A stretch of DNA of 64,000 bases from Microbacteriaceae bacterium (GCA_947452675.1 CANGDL010000005.1:1-64000); one strand, 5' to 3'. Counted from the stretch's first letter, positions 18,000-27,852 are shown. The notes: generated by a model from the sequence alone, not told the origin. Translations and numbers: made by a program.

Positions 18000-19365
18000 A
18001 TAGGACGTCGAGAGCCTTATCGAGCTGTTCCATCGTTAGCTTCTCCCCGTCAACATAGCCGAGTTCGATAGTTGCCTCGCGCACCGTGATGCTCTTCGCC
18101 ACCGAGTGCTTAGCAATCTTGGCCGCTGCCTCGTAACCAATGTATTTGTTTAGCGGGGTCACAATTGATGGGCTTGACTCCGCGAGGGCGCGTGCCCGAT
18201 CAAGGTTCGCTTCTAGACCTCGGATGGTCTTGTCGGCAAGCAGTCGCATCGAGTTTGAAAGCAGACGAATTGATTCAAGAAGCGAGTTGCCCATTACCGG
18301 AATCGCAACATTCAACTCAAAGTTGCCCGTGGCGCCAGCCCAGGCTACCGTAGCGTCGTTGCCGATAACTCGCGCGCAAACCATCATTACCGCTTCAGGA
18401 ACCACAGGGTTCACCTTGCCTGGCATGATCGATGAGCCCGGCTGCAGATCAGGGATGTGTAGCTCGCCGAGGCCGGCGTTAGGGCCCGAGCCCATCCACC
18501 GAAGGTCGTTGTTGATTTTGGTTAGTGAAACGGCAAGAACGCGAAGCGCGCCTGATGCTTCGACCAACGCATCGCGGGCACCCTGTGCTTCGAAGTGGTC
18601 GCGAGCCTCGGTAATCGGCAGGCCAGTCTCGGCTGCGAGGAGTCGAATGACCTCCTGTGGGAAACCCTTCGGAGTGTTGATGCCCGTGCCAACAGCGGTG
18701 CCACCCAGTGGAACCTCCGCGGTGCGACCAATGGTCGACTGAACTCGCTCGATTGCATAACGAATTTGGGCGGCGTAACCGCCGAACTCCTGGCCAAGTG
18801 TGACCGGGGTCGCATCCATCAAGTGAGTGCGGCCGGCCTTTACCGCGGCCTTCCAAAGCTCTCGCTTCTCTTCTAGCGACACTGCTAGGTAGTCCAGCGC
18901 TGGAAGTAGGTCGTTGATGAGAGCCGCGGTCACTGCAACGTGCACAGAGGTTGGGAAAACGTCATTTGACGACTGTGAAGCATTCACGTGATCATTGGGG
19001 TGCACATCTGAACCTAGAAGCGCGGTGGCTAGGGTCGCCAACACCTCATTCATGTTCATGTTTGACGAGGTTCCTGAACCTGTCTGGAAGATGTCAACCG
19101 GGAACTCTCCGTCGTGCTTGCCAGCGATGACAGCATCTGCGGCGTCAGCGATTGACTTTGCAACCTCGGGTTTCAGCACGCCGAGTTTTGCATTAGCGTT
19201 TGCCGCGGCCTTCTTGATTTGGGCGAGGGCAGCAATGTGGGCTCGCTCAAGCGTGGTTCCAGAGATTGGAAAGTTCTCGACTGCGCGCTGCGTCTGCGCG
19301 CGGTAAAGGGCGTTTAGGGGAACTTTAACTTCACCCATGGTGTCGTGTTCAATGCGGTATTCCAC
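17977..19365 (-). CDS. fumC: Class II fumarate hydratase
   Basis: Interconverts fumarate and malate in the TCA cycle. The 462 residues contain [14 protein letters not shown], the catalytic region [28 protein letters not shown], and the superfamily signature [11 protein letters not shown]. The frame extends two codons to a TTG at 19371. The GTG at 19365 is preferred since AAAGG lies nine bases upstream of it and only four from the TTG. Separated by 47 bp from the upstream carbonic anhydrase gene, it may be its downstream partner in transcription. Confidence 0.95.
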   Translation of the reverse strand: MEYRIEHDTMGEVKVPLNALYRAQTQRAVENFPISGTTLERAHIAALAQIKKAAANANAKLGVLKPEVAKSIADAADAVIAGKHDGEFPVDIFQTGSGTSSNMNMNEVLATLATALLGSDVHPNDHVNASQSSNDVFPTSVHVAVTAALINDLLPALDYLAVSLEEKRELWKAAVKAGRTHLMDATPVTLGQEFGGYAAQIRYAIERVQSTIGRTAEVPLGGTAVGTGINTPKGFPQEVIRLLAAETGLPITEARDHFEAQGARDALVEASGALRVLAVSLTKINNDLRWMGSGPNAGLGELHIPDLQPGSSIMPGKVNPVVPEAVMMVCARVIGNDATVAWAGATGNFELNVAIPVMGNSLLESIRLLSNSMRLLADKTIRGLEANLDRARALAESSPSIVTPLNKYIGYEAAAKIAKHSVAKSITVREATIELGYVDGEKLTMEQLDKALDVLSMTSPGL

Positions 19366-19412
19366 AGTCAATGACCTTTCGATTAGTTTGTTTGAAAATA
19401 TTCGTCGCTGAA

Positions 19413-20027
19413 CTAGTCCAGGCCGATTGTGACAATTGGGTGAATCTCGCCAAGCGTCAACTTATAGTTGGCACCCACGACTGCAAGTTTTCCAGCTTTA
19501 ACAGCATCAGAGATTAGCTTGCTGCTGGTCAGCATCTCATTGATCGTGTCCTGAACGTGAAGTTCAGTCACCTCATCAATTTCGTGCTTGCCCTGTGCGT
19601 TTGCCTCTAGAACGGTCGGTCTGATTTGGTCCACGAGTTTGTGAATAAATGCACCACTTGCGTTCATCTTGCCTTCGACGTCGTCGATTGTCGCGCGAAT
19701 CGCGCCGCACTCATCGTGGCCTAGAACCAGGATGATTGGAACACCGAGCACTTCAACCGCATATTCGAGTGAGCCAAGGATGGTTTCGCCAATTACCTGA
19801 CCGGCATTGCGAACCACGAAAAAGTCGCCGAGACCAACGTCAAAGATGATTTCTGCGGAGAGGCGAGAGTCGGCACAACCGAATAGAGCGGCAAAGGGGG
19901 TTTGCTTCTGCGCAAGTGCTTCACGACGGTCGATGTCCTGGCGAGGGTGGGCCAGTTCACCGGTTACGAAACGGTGGTTGCCGTCGAGCATTGCTTGCCA
20001 TGCTTCGTGAGGGTTTTTTGGGGTCAC
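19413..20027 (-). CDS. Beta-class carbonic anhydrase
   Basis: Zinc enzyme that interconverts CO2 and bicarbonate. Zinc ligands Cys51, His104 and Cys107 (GCADSRL and LGHDECGAI), with the Asp53-Arg55 dyad, are all present in the 204 residues. The start is GTG and shares one base with the stop of the DUF4245 gene upstream, so the two are translationally coupled. Likely supplies bicarbonate for carboxylases; cellular role is inferred. Confidence 0.95.
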   Translation of the reverse strand: MTPKNPHEAWQAMLDGNHRFVTGELAHPRQDIDRREALAQKQTPFAALFGCADSRLSAEIIFDVGLGDFFVVRNAGQVIGETILGSLEYAVEVLGVPIILVLGHDECGAIRATIDDVEGKMNASGAFIHKLVDQIRPTVLEANAQGKHEIDEVTELHVQDTINEMLTSSKLISDAVKAGKLAVVGANYKLTLGEIHPIVTIGLD

Positions 20028-20605
20028 TAGTTACTCCGTTCCGTTAATTGGGTTTGAACAGCGGATGCGAGGTCGACAAAATCTTGTCGCTTGGCGACGC
20101 CATAAATAATCGCGGTGTCATGGAAGTTGTAGTTCAAGACCATTGCAAAGTCTTTGGTCTTTGGTGGGTCGTTTGGTTCGACGGCCTCATAAATATCCCA
20201 GGTGAAGGAACCAACGGCTTGAGTGCCGGTTTTTGCATCATTCTTGAGCTGGAAAGCAAGCCAGGTTGGGTTCACGTTGAACGCTTGGGTTAAGCCGATG
20301 TACTGATTCTTGGGCCCGACAAAACCTACATACCAGTTCTGAACACCATCGGTCGGCTGTGGTGACCATCGAGCTGAATTTGCCCACCATCCCTTAGGTA
20401 GGTCTGGCGCGGCAACCATTTTGCCGCTTGACGCCAAAGCCTGCGAAGCTATGGATTTGTAGTCGACAGGTTTGATCCGATTGCTGTCGTCGCGAGGAAC
20501 TATCAAAACGATTGCAAGCATTACGCCTAGCGAAGCAATCAGCGCCAAGACAAGGTTATTTACCGTTTGACGGGCTCGACGTTTTGCGGCTGCGTCTTCG
20601 CTCAT
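20027..20605 (-). CDS. DUF4245 membrane-anchored protein
   Basis: A 192-residue actinobacterial protein of unknown function: short cytoplasmic basic start (AAAKRRARQTVNN), one membrane span (about 17-36), and an extracytoplasmic domain with the family words LPKGWWANSARW and YVGFVGPKNQYIGLTQA. It sits in a tight operon xseA-xseB-DUF4245-carbonic anhydrase, overlapping xseB by 4 bp and the anhydrase by 1 bp. DUF4245 genes are often next to exonuclease VII genes in actinobacteria. Confidence 0.85.
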   Translation of the reverse strand: MSEDAAAKRRARQTVNNLVLALIASLGVMLAIVLIVPRDDSNRIKPVDYKSIASQALASSGKMVAAPDLPKGWWANSARWSPQPTDGVQNWYVGFVGPKNQYIGLTQAFNVNPTWLAFQLKNDAKTGTQAVGSFTWDIYEAVEPNDPPKTKDFAMVLNYNFHDTAIIYGVAKRQDFVDLASAVQTQLTERSN

Positions 20606-20832
20606 GCCTTATTTCTCTTCGCTTCTATTGCGTCATCGAGGCGCTTTCGGGCACCGCTCAACCACGATTCGCACTGCGAAGCGAGTGCCTCTCCACGTTC
20701 CCAAAGCGCGAGAGAAGCTTCGAGGGAAACGGAGCCCTGTTCGAGTTCGGCAACCACTTTAATAAGTTCATCGCGAGCCTGTTCGTAGCTCATTTTGGCT
20801 ACGTCGGCGTTTAGGTCTTTATCTGCGCTCAT
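20602..20832 (-). CDS. xseB: Exonuclease VII small subunit
   Basis: The 76-residue helical subunit shows the family pattern SYEQARDELIKVVAELEQGSVSLEASLALWERGEALA. It binds XseA to form the single-strand-specific exonuclease. The ATG follows 13 bp after xseA and its stop overlaps the next start (ATGA). Confidence 0.95.
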   Translation of the reverse strand: MSADKDLNADVAKMSYEQARDELIKVVAELEQGSVSLEASLALWERGEALASQCESWLSGARKRLDDAIEAKRNKA

Positions 20833-20845
20833 GCTGCTCTCCAGT

Positions 20846-22084
20846 CTATTTCGAAGTGTTGGTTATTTCGTCGCTGGTTACCGCTAGTTCGCCCTTGGCT
20901 AACCGCAATTTCAGTTTGGTGCCAGGCTTCACTTTGCTCGCATCTGAAACCACATGCCCGGTTGAATCTCGAACCACTGAATATCCTCTATCCAGCGTGG
21001 ATTGGGGTGAAAGCGATCGAACCTGTTGACGCAAGTGAACCAGACCCATTTCTTCGCGTTCAAGGGTCTGGCCAAGGCGATCGCGGATGCTGCCAACCCA
21101 CCGCTTGAGCTCAAGATCCTGGATTTCGATGAAAGAATGTGGGTTCGCAAGGATAGGCCGGCTCCGAAGTTGCGCGATCAAAGCGCTTTGGCTTGAAACG
21201 TAGTCGGCAACCCTTAGCCGAATTCTTTGCAGAGCTTGGCTTAGCTTGTGGCGCTCATCCTCGACGTCTGGAACCACGCGCTTAGCCGCGTCGGTTGGGG
21301 TTGATCCACGTAAATCTGCAACATCGTCAAGCACAGGTCGGTCATTTTCGTGACCGATGGCCGAAACAATGGGGGTAACGGCATTTGCGGCGGCCCGCAC
21401 CAAACCTTCGTCGCTGAACACCATCAAGTCAAGAAATGAACCGCCGCCTCGAGCAATAATGATGACGTCAATTTCTGGGTCCGCATCGAGGGTTTGGATG
21501 GCTGCGATTACCTCAGGAGCCGCCTTATCGCCTTGCACCAAGGTGTGAATGGTTCTGAATTGAACATCCGGCCAGCGGAGCCTAGCGTTCTGAAGCACGT
21601 CCTTTTCTGCATCTGAGTCTTTGCCCGTAATCAAACCGATTTTGTTCGGTAAGAATGGAAGTGGCTTCTTTAGCTCGATAGCGGTTAGACCCTCGAGGGT
21701 TAGCTGGGTTCGCAACCGCTCAATTCGCTCGAGCAACTCGCCAAGGCCAACTTTGCGCATCTCCATGACCTGCATTGTGAGTTTGCCACCCTTTGGCCAA
21801 AAGGCGGGCTTGATGAGAGCCAAGACGCGGTCTCCCTGCTTCAAATCGGCAGGAATTTTAGCGACGCTCCAGGAATGAATCGAGACGCTGTTTTCCTGTT
21901 GAAGATCGCGAAGTTCGCCGAACATATTCGAAGGCCCAATTTTGATGGAAGCAAGCTCACCCTCAATCCAGAGGTAGCCGAGTCGGTCTATCCAGTCTTT
22001 GAGTGTTGCCGAAAGTCGAGATACCGGCCAAGGGGATTGCTCCGAGGAAACCTTGGATGCATCGCTGACAGCAAAGTCGCTCAT
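20846..22084 (-). CDS. xseA: Exonuclease VII large subunit
   Basis: Catalytic subunit of exonuclease VII, which degrades single-stranded DNA from both ends. The N-terminal OB domain (WPVSRLSATLKDWIDRLGYLWIEGELAS) is followed by the catalytic core with IGLITGKDSDAEKDVL, IIIARGGGSFLDLMVFSDE and SAIGHENDRPVLDDVADLRGSTPTDAA, then the long coiled coil that binds XseB. The 412-residue length is typical. It is divergent from ispH across 57 bp. Confidence 0.96.
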   Translation of the reverse strand: MSDFAVSDASKVSSEQSPWPVSRLSATLKDWIDRLGYLWIEGELASIKIGPSNMFGELRDLQQENSVSIHSWSVAKIPADLKQGDRVLALIKPAFWPKGGKLTMQVMEMRKVGLGELLERIERLRTQLTLEGLTAIELKKPLPFLPNKIGLITGKDSDAEKDVLQNARLRWPDVQFRTIHTLVQGDKAAPEVIAAIQTLDADPEIDVIIIARGGGSFLDLMVFSDEGLVRAAANAVTPIVSAIGHENDRPVLDDVADLRGSTPTDAAKRVVPDVEDERHKLSQALQRIRLRVADYVSSQSALIAQLRSRPILANPHSFIEIQDLELKRWVGSIRDRLGQTLEREEMGLVHLRQQVRSLSPQSTLDRGYSVVRDSTGHVVSDASKVKPGTKLKLRLAKGELAVTSDEITNTSK

Positions 22085-22129
22085 TTCGCCTCCAAAATTT
22101 GGTCACCACAATCCATCAAATGCGCCGTT

Positions 22130-22135
22130 TATCAT
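22130..22135 (+). promoter_or_regulatory. -10 box, probable leaderless promoter of ispH
   Basis: TATCAT, close to the consensus TATAAT, is followed by six bases and the GTG start at 22142. Confidence 0.55.
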
Positions 22136-22141
22136 TGAGGG

Positions 22142-23176
22142 GTGACTGTAATCAAGGATACCGCCGACCTCGGACAAGAATCGTCAACCTCGAGCTCCTC
22201 TAAGAAGGTATTACTGGCTGCACCCCGGGGATATTGCGCCGGTGTAGACCGAGCCGTCATCGCGGTTGAAAAGGCTCTAGATCACTACGGTGCTCCAGTG
22301 TATGTGCGCAAGCAGATAGTGCATAACAAGCACGTTGTTGCATCCCTCGAAAAGCGCGGGGCAATTTTTGTTGAAGAGGTCGATGAAGTTCCAACCGGTT
22401 CAGTGCTGGTTTTTTCCGCTCACGGAGTTTCACCCGCCGTTGTTGCAGCTGCCGAGGCTCGCGGACTCAACACTATCGACGCAACCTGCCCACTAGTCAC
22501 CAAGGTCCACCGCGAGGTTCAACGCTTCGCCGCCGAGGATTATGACATCCTTCTGATTGGTCACGAAGGTCACGAAGAAGTCGAAGGCACCGCCGGAGAA
22601 GCTCCCGACGTTGTCCAAATCATCGACAAGGATGACTCAATCGCCGGCGCCCGGGTTCGTGACCCTAAGAAGCTGATTTGGCTTTCACAGACCACACTTT
22701 CGGTTGACGAAACCATGGAAACCGTGGTTAAGCTTCGCCAAAAGTTCCCAGACTTGCAGAACCCGCCGAGCGACGACATTTGTTATGCGACACAAAATCG
22801 ACAGGTTGCCATCAAGAAAGTTGGTGCAGGTTCAGATCTTGTGTTGGTTGTCGGTTCGGCAAACTCATCAAACACCGTTCGTTTGGTTGAGGTCGCACTT
22901 GAGGCGGGCGCTAAAGCCTCATATCGCATCGACTTTGCCTCTGAAATCAAGGATGAGTGGTTCGAGGGTGTCGAAACCGTAGGTGTTTCATCTGGCGCAT
23001 CAGTTCCGGAAGAGCTCGTCGATGAGGTTTTGGTCTATCTTGGTGAGCGCGGCTTCGGAGATGTCCGAACGGTTCAAACCGCAGAAGAAGACATACAGTT
23101 CTCATTGCCACCGGAGCTTCGCAAAGAGTTAAAGGCTGCCGGAACTGACCTCAATAACAAGGTTAAGCGCTCTTAA
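22142..23176 (+). CDS. ispH: 4-hydroxy-3-methylbut-2-enyl diphosphate reductase
   Basis: Last enzyme of the MEP isoprenoid pathway, an iron-sulfur protein that forms IPP and DMAPP. The three cluster cysteines are visible in [11 protein letters not shown] (Cys32), [11 protein letters not shown] and [10 protein letters not shown]. The [10 protein letters not shown]-like segment ([10 protein letters not shown]) and GASVPEELV are also present. The 344-residue length fits. The last 14 bp overlap the convergent MORN gene. Confidence 0.97.
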   Translation: MTVIKDTADLGQESSTSSSSKKVLLAAPRGYCAGVDRAVIAVEKALDHYGAPVYVRKQIVHNKHVVASLEKRGAIFVEEVDEVPTGSVLVFSAHGVSPAVVAAAEARGLNTIDATCPLVTKVHREVQRFAAEDYDILLIGHEGHEEVEGTAGEAPDVVQIIDKDDSIAGARVRDPKKLIWLSQTTLSVDETMETVVKLRQKFPDLQNPPSDDICYATQNRQVAIKKVGAGSDLVLVVGSANSSNTVRLVEVALEAGAKASYRIDFASEIKDEWFEGVETVGVSSGASVPEELVDEVLVYLGERGFGDVRTVQTAEEDIQFSLPPELRKELKAAGTDLNNKVKRS

Positions 23177-23375
23177 AGGTCGTTTCCTTCACGAGCCGAC
23201 CGGTTCGGTCAAAAGTCTTCCAAACGCCTACCTGCTGGTCTCGGTCGAAGTGCCCAGAGCGCATAAGTGAGCCATCCTTGCGATAAAACTCCCAGTAGCC
23301 GTGCATGAGGCCATCCAGGTGTTCCCCCTTAAAGCGAGGAAGCCCGTTGTCATACAACGGGCTTCCTGTGCTCAT
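23163..23375 (-). CDS. Small MORN/YwqK-type repeat protein
   Basis: A 70-residue protein with two MORN-like repeats ([23 protein letters not shown] and [17 protein letters not shown]). Such proteins are often annotated as YwqK-family antitoxins, but no toxin gene is adjacent, so that label is not supported. It lies 18 bp after fba on the same strand, and its first codons contain a strong hairpin. Start ATG at 23375 fits the conserved [10 protein letters not shown] beginning. Confidence 0.78.
   Translation of the reverse strand: MSTGSPLYDNGLPRFKGEHLDGLMHGYWEFYRKDGSLMRSGHFDRDQQVGVWKTFDRTGRLVKETTFKSA
23337..23367. repeat. 14-bp inverted repeat inside the first codons of the MORN gene
   Basis: AGGAAGCCCGTTG pairs perfectly with CAACGGGCTTCCT, extended by one T-A pair around a three-base loop. 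It starts about 6 bases inside the reading frame, so it may attenuate translation or reduce read-through from fba. No U-run follows, so a classical terminator is less likely. Confidence 0.8.
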
Positions 23376-23393
23376 AAGAGAAACTATAGGGGA

Positions 23394-24416
23394 TTAGCCT
23401 TGAGTCTTTCCAGCTGAACCAAGCTGCTGTGCGGCTTCGATAACTCGAGCAGCCATGCCAGCTTCGGCAGCCTTGCCCCAGGCGCGTGGGTCGTAAACCT
23501 TCTTGTTGCCAACGTCGCCATCAACCTTTAGAACGCCGTCATAGTTCTTTAGCATCCAGTCAGCGATTGGGCGAGTGAATGCATACTGAAGGTCGGTGTC
23601 AATGTTCATCTTGATCACGCCGTGTGAAACGGCAAGAGCGATTTCTTCAGGAGTTGAGCCTGAGCCACCGTGGAAGACAAGGTCAAATGGCTTGTCTTTG
23701 CCATACTTCGCGCCGACGGCAGCCTGAATTTCCCCGAGCAACTCTGGGCGTAGGTGAACGTTACCTGGCTTGTAGACACCGTGAACATTGCCGAAGGTTA
23801 GAGCAACCATGTAGCGACCGTTCTCACCAAGACCAAGCGCCTCAGCCGTCATCAGACCGTCTTCTGGCGTGGTGTAAAGGTGCTCATCAATGGCACCTTC
23901 GACGCCGTCCTCTTCGCCGCCTACAACGCCAACTTCGATTTCAAGAACCGCACCGATATTGCTTGTCAACTTCAACATTTCCTTTGCGATTTCCAGGTTC
24001 TCGGCCATAGGTACAGCCGATCCGTCCCACATGTGTGAGTTGAATAGTGGGTCCTGGCCGGCCTTCACGCGCTCCTGAGAGATGGCAATCAGTGGGCGAA
24101 CCAACTTGTCTATCTGGTCCTTGGCGCAGTGGTCGGTGTGCAGTGCAACGGTGATTCCGTAGTTCTTGGCTGCCTCTCGAGCAAATGCTGCCATCGCGGC
24201 CGCGCCTGAAGCCATGTTCTTCACGGTCGGGCCAGACCAGTAATCGCCGCCGCCCGTGGTTACCTGAAGAATTCCATCTGAGCCTGCCTCGGCAAGACCT
24301 GCAAGTGCAGCATTTAGAGTCTGTGAGCTAGAAACATTGATGGCTGGGTAAGCAAAACCACCCTTCTTGGCACGATCAAGCATTTCTAGGTATTGGTCTG
24401 GTGATGCTACAGGCAT
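23394..24416 (-). CDS. fba: Class II fructose-bisphosphate aldolase
   Basis: Zinc aldolase splitting fructose 1,6-bisphosphate. The 340 residues include the catalytic and zinc region ALHTDHCAKDQ, the acidic GVVGGEEDGVEG, NVHGVYKPGNV with a zinc His, VFHGGSGSTPEEI with another zinc His, and KMNIDTDLQ. It is divergent from glpX, the enzyme that hydrolyses its substrate; the 98-bp gap probably holds both promoters. The MORN gene follows it. Confidence 0.97.
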   Translation of the reverse strand: MPVASPDQYLEMLDRAKKGGFAYPAINVSSSQTLNAALAGLAEAGSDGILQVTTGGGDYWSGPTVKNMASGAAAMAAFAREAAKNYGITVALHTDHCAKDQIDKLVRPLIAISQERVKAGQDPLFNSHMWDGSAVPMAENLEIAKEMLKLTSNIGAVLEIEVGVVGGEEDGVEGAIDEHLYTTPEDGLMTAEALGLGENGRYMVALTFGNVHGVYKPGNVHLRPELLGEIQAAVGAKYGKDKPFDLVFHGGSGSTPEEIALAVSHGVIKMNIDTDLQYAFTRPIADWMLKNYDGVLKVDGDVGNKKVYDPRAWGKAAEAGMAARVIEAAQQLGSAGKTQG

Positions 24417-24514
24417 AGCTGAACTCCTAAGTTCTACATGGGGTGAACGACGTCTTCGGCGGCTTAATAAGATGTTAGCAAGGATGCAGCTTCGTCTGCC
24501 TTAGGAAAGAAGCT

Positions 24515-25471
24515 ATGCCGCTATCAAATGCAAACCAGCCAACCATGGCTATTTTTGCCTCCACTGTTGCTGCCGCAGCGGCAGCATGGCCTCATGTTGG
24601 TTCGGGAGACAAGCTAGCGGTTGATGGCGCCGCCGTTGATGCGATGCGCTCCTCGCTGAGTACCGCGCAATTCGGGGGAGTCGTCGTCATTGGCGAAGGT
24701 GAAAAGGATGAAGCCCCAATGCTGTTTAATGGCGAAATCGTCGGGCATCCAAGCGTTACGGCAATTTCAATCGATTGGGACATCGCCGTGGATCCAGTTG
24801 ATGGCACTCGCCTGGCGGCCGAAGGTCTACCGGGCGCGGTGGCGGTAATGGCTGCGGCCGAACGGGGCTCGATGCTTGAATCCAGCGAGGTCTATATGAT
24901 GAAAAAGATTGTGAGCGGTCCGGCGGGCAGAGGAGTGCTTGACATCGATTCGACCCCTGCAGCCAATATCGCGGCGCTAGCCGAAGCCCTTGGTAAATCT
25001 CTAGATTCAATGCGCGTAGCAGTTATCAATAAAGCGCGAAATTTTGAACTAATCGCCCAAGTCAGAGAGACGGGAGCCGAATGGGTTCGCTTCGACGAAG
25101 GAGATATCGCCATGGCCGTTGCTGCCGCCACCTCTGGCAGCGGAGTTGACCTTCTGCTTGGTCTCGGCGGTTCGCCCGAAGGTGTTGTTGCGGCAGTTGC
25201 CGTGCAAGTGCTGGGTGGATTCATGCAGGCCCGTTTTGCACCTCAAGACCCCGATCAGATTTCGCGTGCACTCGCTGCGGGCTATGACCTTAATGCCAAA
25301 TTTGAACTTGATGATCTGGTTAGCGGCGAACGATTTGTATTTGTACTGACTGGAATTACGGATGGTGTTTTGACGCGAGGAATTCGTGAGGTCGAAGGGC
25401 AACTCGAATTGGAAACGTTCATTCTAGATAGCGCGCTATCAGACCCTATTTTGGTAAGGCGCTTGTCTTAG
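24515..25471 (+). CDS. glpX: Class II fructose-1,6-bisphosphatase (GlpX)
   Basis: Gluconeogenic phosphatase. The 318 residues show the lithium-sensitive phosphatase metal motifs GEGEKDEAPM and DPVDGTRL, with the Asp residues needed for Mg binding, plus SGSGVDLLLGLGGSPEGV. AGGAAAG lies ahead of the ATG. Between divergent fba and convergent pfkB-type genes, it forms a small cluster around fructose 1,6-bisphosphate. Confidence 0.95.
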   Translation: MPLSNANQPTMAIFASTVAAAAAAWPHVGSGDKLAVDGAAVDAMRSSLSTAQFGGVVVIGEGEKDEAPMLFNGEIVGHPSVTAISIDWDIAVDPVDGTRLAAEGLPGAVAVMAAAERGSMLESSEVYMMKKIVSGPAGRGVLDIDSTPAANIAALAEALGKSLDSMRVAVINKARNFELIAQVRETGAEWVRFDEGDIAMAVAAATSGSGVDLLLGLGGSPEGVVAAVAVQVLGGFMQARFAPQDPDQISRALAAGYDLNAKFELDDLVSGERFVFVLTGITDGVLTRGIREVEGQLELETFILDSALSDPILVRRLS

Positions 25472-25472
25472 T

Positions 25473-25514
25473 AAATAGTTGAACCCCTAACGCTTGTCAG
25501 GGGTTCAACTATTT
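25473..25514. terminator. Bidirectional terminator between glpX and the PfkB kinase
   Basis: A 16-bp stem AAATAGTTGAACCCCT / AGGGGTTCAACTATTT with a 10-base loop separates two convergent genes; both flanks are A/T rich. Confidence 0.9.
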
Positions 25515-25519
25515 GAAAT

Positions 25520-26536
25520 TTAGGCCTTGGCCGGCTCTTCGAGCAGCGCGTCGCGGTTTGGGTTGTCGGTGATGATTGACTCTGGCAGATGATCAACATT
25601 GGTTAGACCTGAGGTTGGCTGGGTTACCGCAACGGCGCCCCATTGAACAGCCGTTGCCACACCGTGAGGGACATCGAAACCTACGCCAAAAGCGTCAGCT
25701 GAAACCGGGTTGGTGACCGCTGCTGAAAGGAAGCCTGCGAGGGTCGCGTCGCCAGCACCTACGGTGTTGATAACGTGAACCGGCGGCGTGCGTGCGTGCC
25801 AGGCGCCATCTGCTGTGACGGCAACCATGCCATCGGCTCCAAGGCTGGCAAGAACACACTGAACTCCGTGGGAGCAAACTTCGCGAGCGGCATCGATTAC
25901 ATCACCTAACGTGTGAAGTGTGCGGCCAACTGCCGAGGCAAGTTCTTCTGCGTTTGGTTTCATGACTGAAGCGTCGCCGCGGCGTGCCCAGTATTGAAGT
26001 GGCTCACCAGATGTATCTAGTGCCACGCGAACACCGAGCGCCTTCATTCGGTCGAAAATTGGCTGAAGGTCAACGAAGGTGCCGGTTGACTTATAAACCG
26101 GAAGGGCGCCAGCAACAACAAGCCACTTAGCGCCAGTCTCGATAACGGTCTTCTCTGTAAGCTCGACAACCGCTGCCCAGTCTTCTTCTGAAAGTGGGCG
26201 TGGGGCTTCATTGACCTTGGTGGTAGCACCGTTGTGGATGACCATTGTGGTTGAAACTCGCAGCGTGCCTTCGATCCAAAGAGGCACAAGAGTGTCTGCA
26301 TAACCCGTGCGATTAAGAACCCCAGGGTCTGCATTTCCGATTGGAACGACTCCTGGTGCATTGATTCCAACCAGGTGTAGGCCCTTGGTGACGTTGATGC
26401 CCTTACCGGCAAGTTCTTCTGCAACTCCGTCGGCGCGGTTGACGCCACCTTCGATTAGGTTGCTCACGTAATAGGTGCGGTCAAGCGTTGGCGCTGGCGT
26501 CAGGGTTACGACTGCCCCTGCTGGGATTCCAGACAT
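25520..26536 (-). CDS. PfkB-family sugar-phosphate kinase, 1-phosphofructokinase type
   Basis: Phosphorylates a sugar phosphate, most likely fructose 1-phosphate (FruK) or a related hexose phosphate. Signatures are TLTPAPTLDRTYYV, the GGVNRADGVAEELAGKGINV substrate loop, and NTVGAGDATLAGFL with the catalytic Asp. The ATG at 26536 follows GAGGAG, so the longer frame to 26602 is not used; product 338 residues. No fructose PTS genes are nearby. Because it sits with fba and glpX it might instead serve the F6P/FBP step, which is inference. Confidence 0.85.
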   Translation of the reverse strand: MSGIPAGAVVTLTPAPTLDRTYYVSNLIEGGVNRADGVAEELAGKGINVTKGLHLVGINAPGVVPIGNADPGVLNRTGYADTLVPLWIEGTLRVSTTMVIHNGATTKVNEAPRPLSEEDWAAVVELTEKTVIETGAKWLVVAGALPVYKSTGTFVDLQPIFDRMKALGVRVALDTSGEPLQYWARRGDASVMKPNAEELASAVGRTLHTLGDVIDAAREVCSHGVQCVLASLGADGMVAVTADGAWHARTPPVHVINTVGAGDATLAGFLSAAVTNPVSADAFGVGFDVPHGVATAVQWGAVAVTQPTSGLTNVDHLPESIITDNPNRDALLEEPAKA

Positions 26537-26646
26537 GCTTACTCCTCGAATGCTTTGATGATTCCCGAAATCGATAGAAAATCGGCTTACTTCAGGCTGC
26601 AAACGTCATTGTCGAGCGCTTCTGAAAAGTATAGCGAAAGCGCGAA

Positions 26647-27852
26647 CTATTTCTTTATTTCGGGGGTCTCGGTTAGCTCGCTAGCCGTTAGTTGCAAGGG
26701 TGCTACCTCTAGCTCTTTCGGAGCAGCAATGTCTTCCGTGCCGAGCGCGTTTTCATCTAAATCGTTCAGCTTGCGCGCAGTGACCAACATGCGGCCCTCA
26801 AGGCTCGAAACGAACTGGTTGTAGTCCTTGACGGTGCTTGTTATTGAGCGCCCAAGTTTGTCGGCATGTTCGGCCACCTTGCCTACGCGTTCATAAAGTT
26901 CCTTGCCGAGTTTGATCATGTTACGAACGGAGGATTCATCAGCATTCTGACGCCAAATAAAGTTGATCGTCTTTAGGACTGAAAAGAGGCTAACCGGTGA
27001 AGCCAAGGCAACGTTCTTTTTGAATGCATATTCGAGCAACGCCGGGTCTGCATCGAGCGCAGCAGACAACAACGACTCGCTTGGAATGAACGCAATAACG
27101 AAATCTGGGCTTGCCTCGAGGCCAGACCAATAAGACTTGGTGCCTAGAGCATCAATGTGAGCTTTGACTGCCTTGACGTGTTCTGAAATTAGTCGTGTGC
27201 GGCGGGCTGCCTCCTCACCAGTTGCCAATTCAGAAATAGCTGAAGCCTCTTGATATGCGCTGAAAGGCACCTTGGAATCGATGGCAAGAGACTTGCCTCC
27301 GGGAAGGTTGATGACCATGTCGGCCCGCCCGGCACCTGCGTTTGTGCTTATCGTTGCCTGTTCATCGAAATCGGCATGCTTGATAAGCCCGGCAAGCTCA
27401 ACCAACTTGCGAAGCTGAGCTTCACCCCAGACTCCACGAACGTTATTCGAGGTCAATGCCTGAGAAAGTGCCTGGGTTTGCTTTCGCAATTGTTCATCAG
27501 ATTCGATTGCAGACTTGAGTTGCTGTTGAATCGAACCAAACTGTTCGGTGCGTTCTTTCTCGAGCGAGGAGACCGTGAGCTGCATCTGCTCGAGCCGGTC
27601 TTTTACGGGAGCGAGAGCTTGCAAGAGCTTGTTTTCCTCGCGGTCGCGTTCATCGCGTTCGCGTTTTTCAGCCGCATTCTGAACGAGCTGAGTGTTTAGT
27701 CCGGTGATGGTTGCCTCGGCAGAAGCCAGTTTCACCCTTAGTTCATTCGCTTGGTCACCCGTGGCAATCTGCGCAGGTCTGCGGCCGGCAATAAGCCAAC
27801 CGATGACCGCGCCGACCAATAACCCGATGCCAAGAAAAATAAAAGACTCCAT
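26647..27852 (-). CDS. rmuC: DNA recombination protein RmuC homologue
   Basis: A 401-residue membrane-anchored protein: one N-terminal span (about 3-22), a long coiled coil (about 28-120), then the RmuC nuclease-like core (NNVRGVWGEAQLRKLVELAGL, GRADMVINLPGGKSLAIDSKVPF, FIPSESLLSAALDADPALLEYAFKKNVALASPVSL). RmuC limits inversions at short repeats in E. coli. It is divergent from the acyltransferase gene. The 110 bp between it and the kinase gene show no further feature. Confidence 0.95.
   Translation of the reverse strand: MESFIFLGIGLLVGAVIGWLIAGRRPAQIATGDQANELRVKLASAEATITGLNTQLVQNAAEKRERDERDREENKLLQALAPVKDRLEQMQLTVSSLEKERTEQFGSIQQQLKSAIESDEQLRKQTQALSQALTSNNVRGVWGEAQLRKLVELAGLIKHADFDEQATISTNAGAGRADMVINLPGGKSLAIDSKVPFSAYQEASAISELATGEEAARRTRLISEHVKAVKAHIDALGTKSYWSGLEASPDFVIAFIPSESLLSAALDADPALLEYAFKKNVALASPVSLFSVLKTINFIWRQNADESSVRNMIKLGKELYERVGKVAEHADKLGRSITSTVKDYNQFVSSLEGRMLVTARKLNDLDENALGTEDIAAPKELEVAPLQLTASELTETPEIKK

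Noticed and set aside
23163-23375. Toxin-antitoxin system based on the YwqK-like label
   Set aside because: The protein has MORN-type repeats but no toxin gene is adjacent; the neighbours are ispH and fba.
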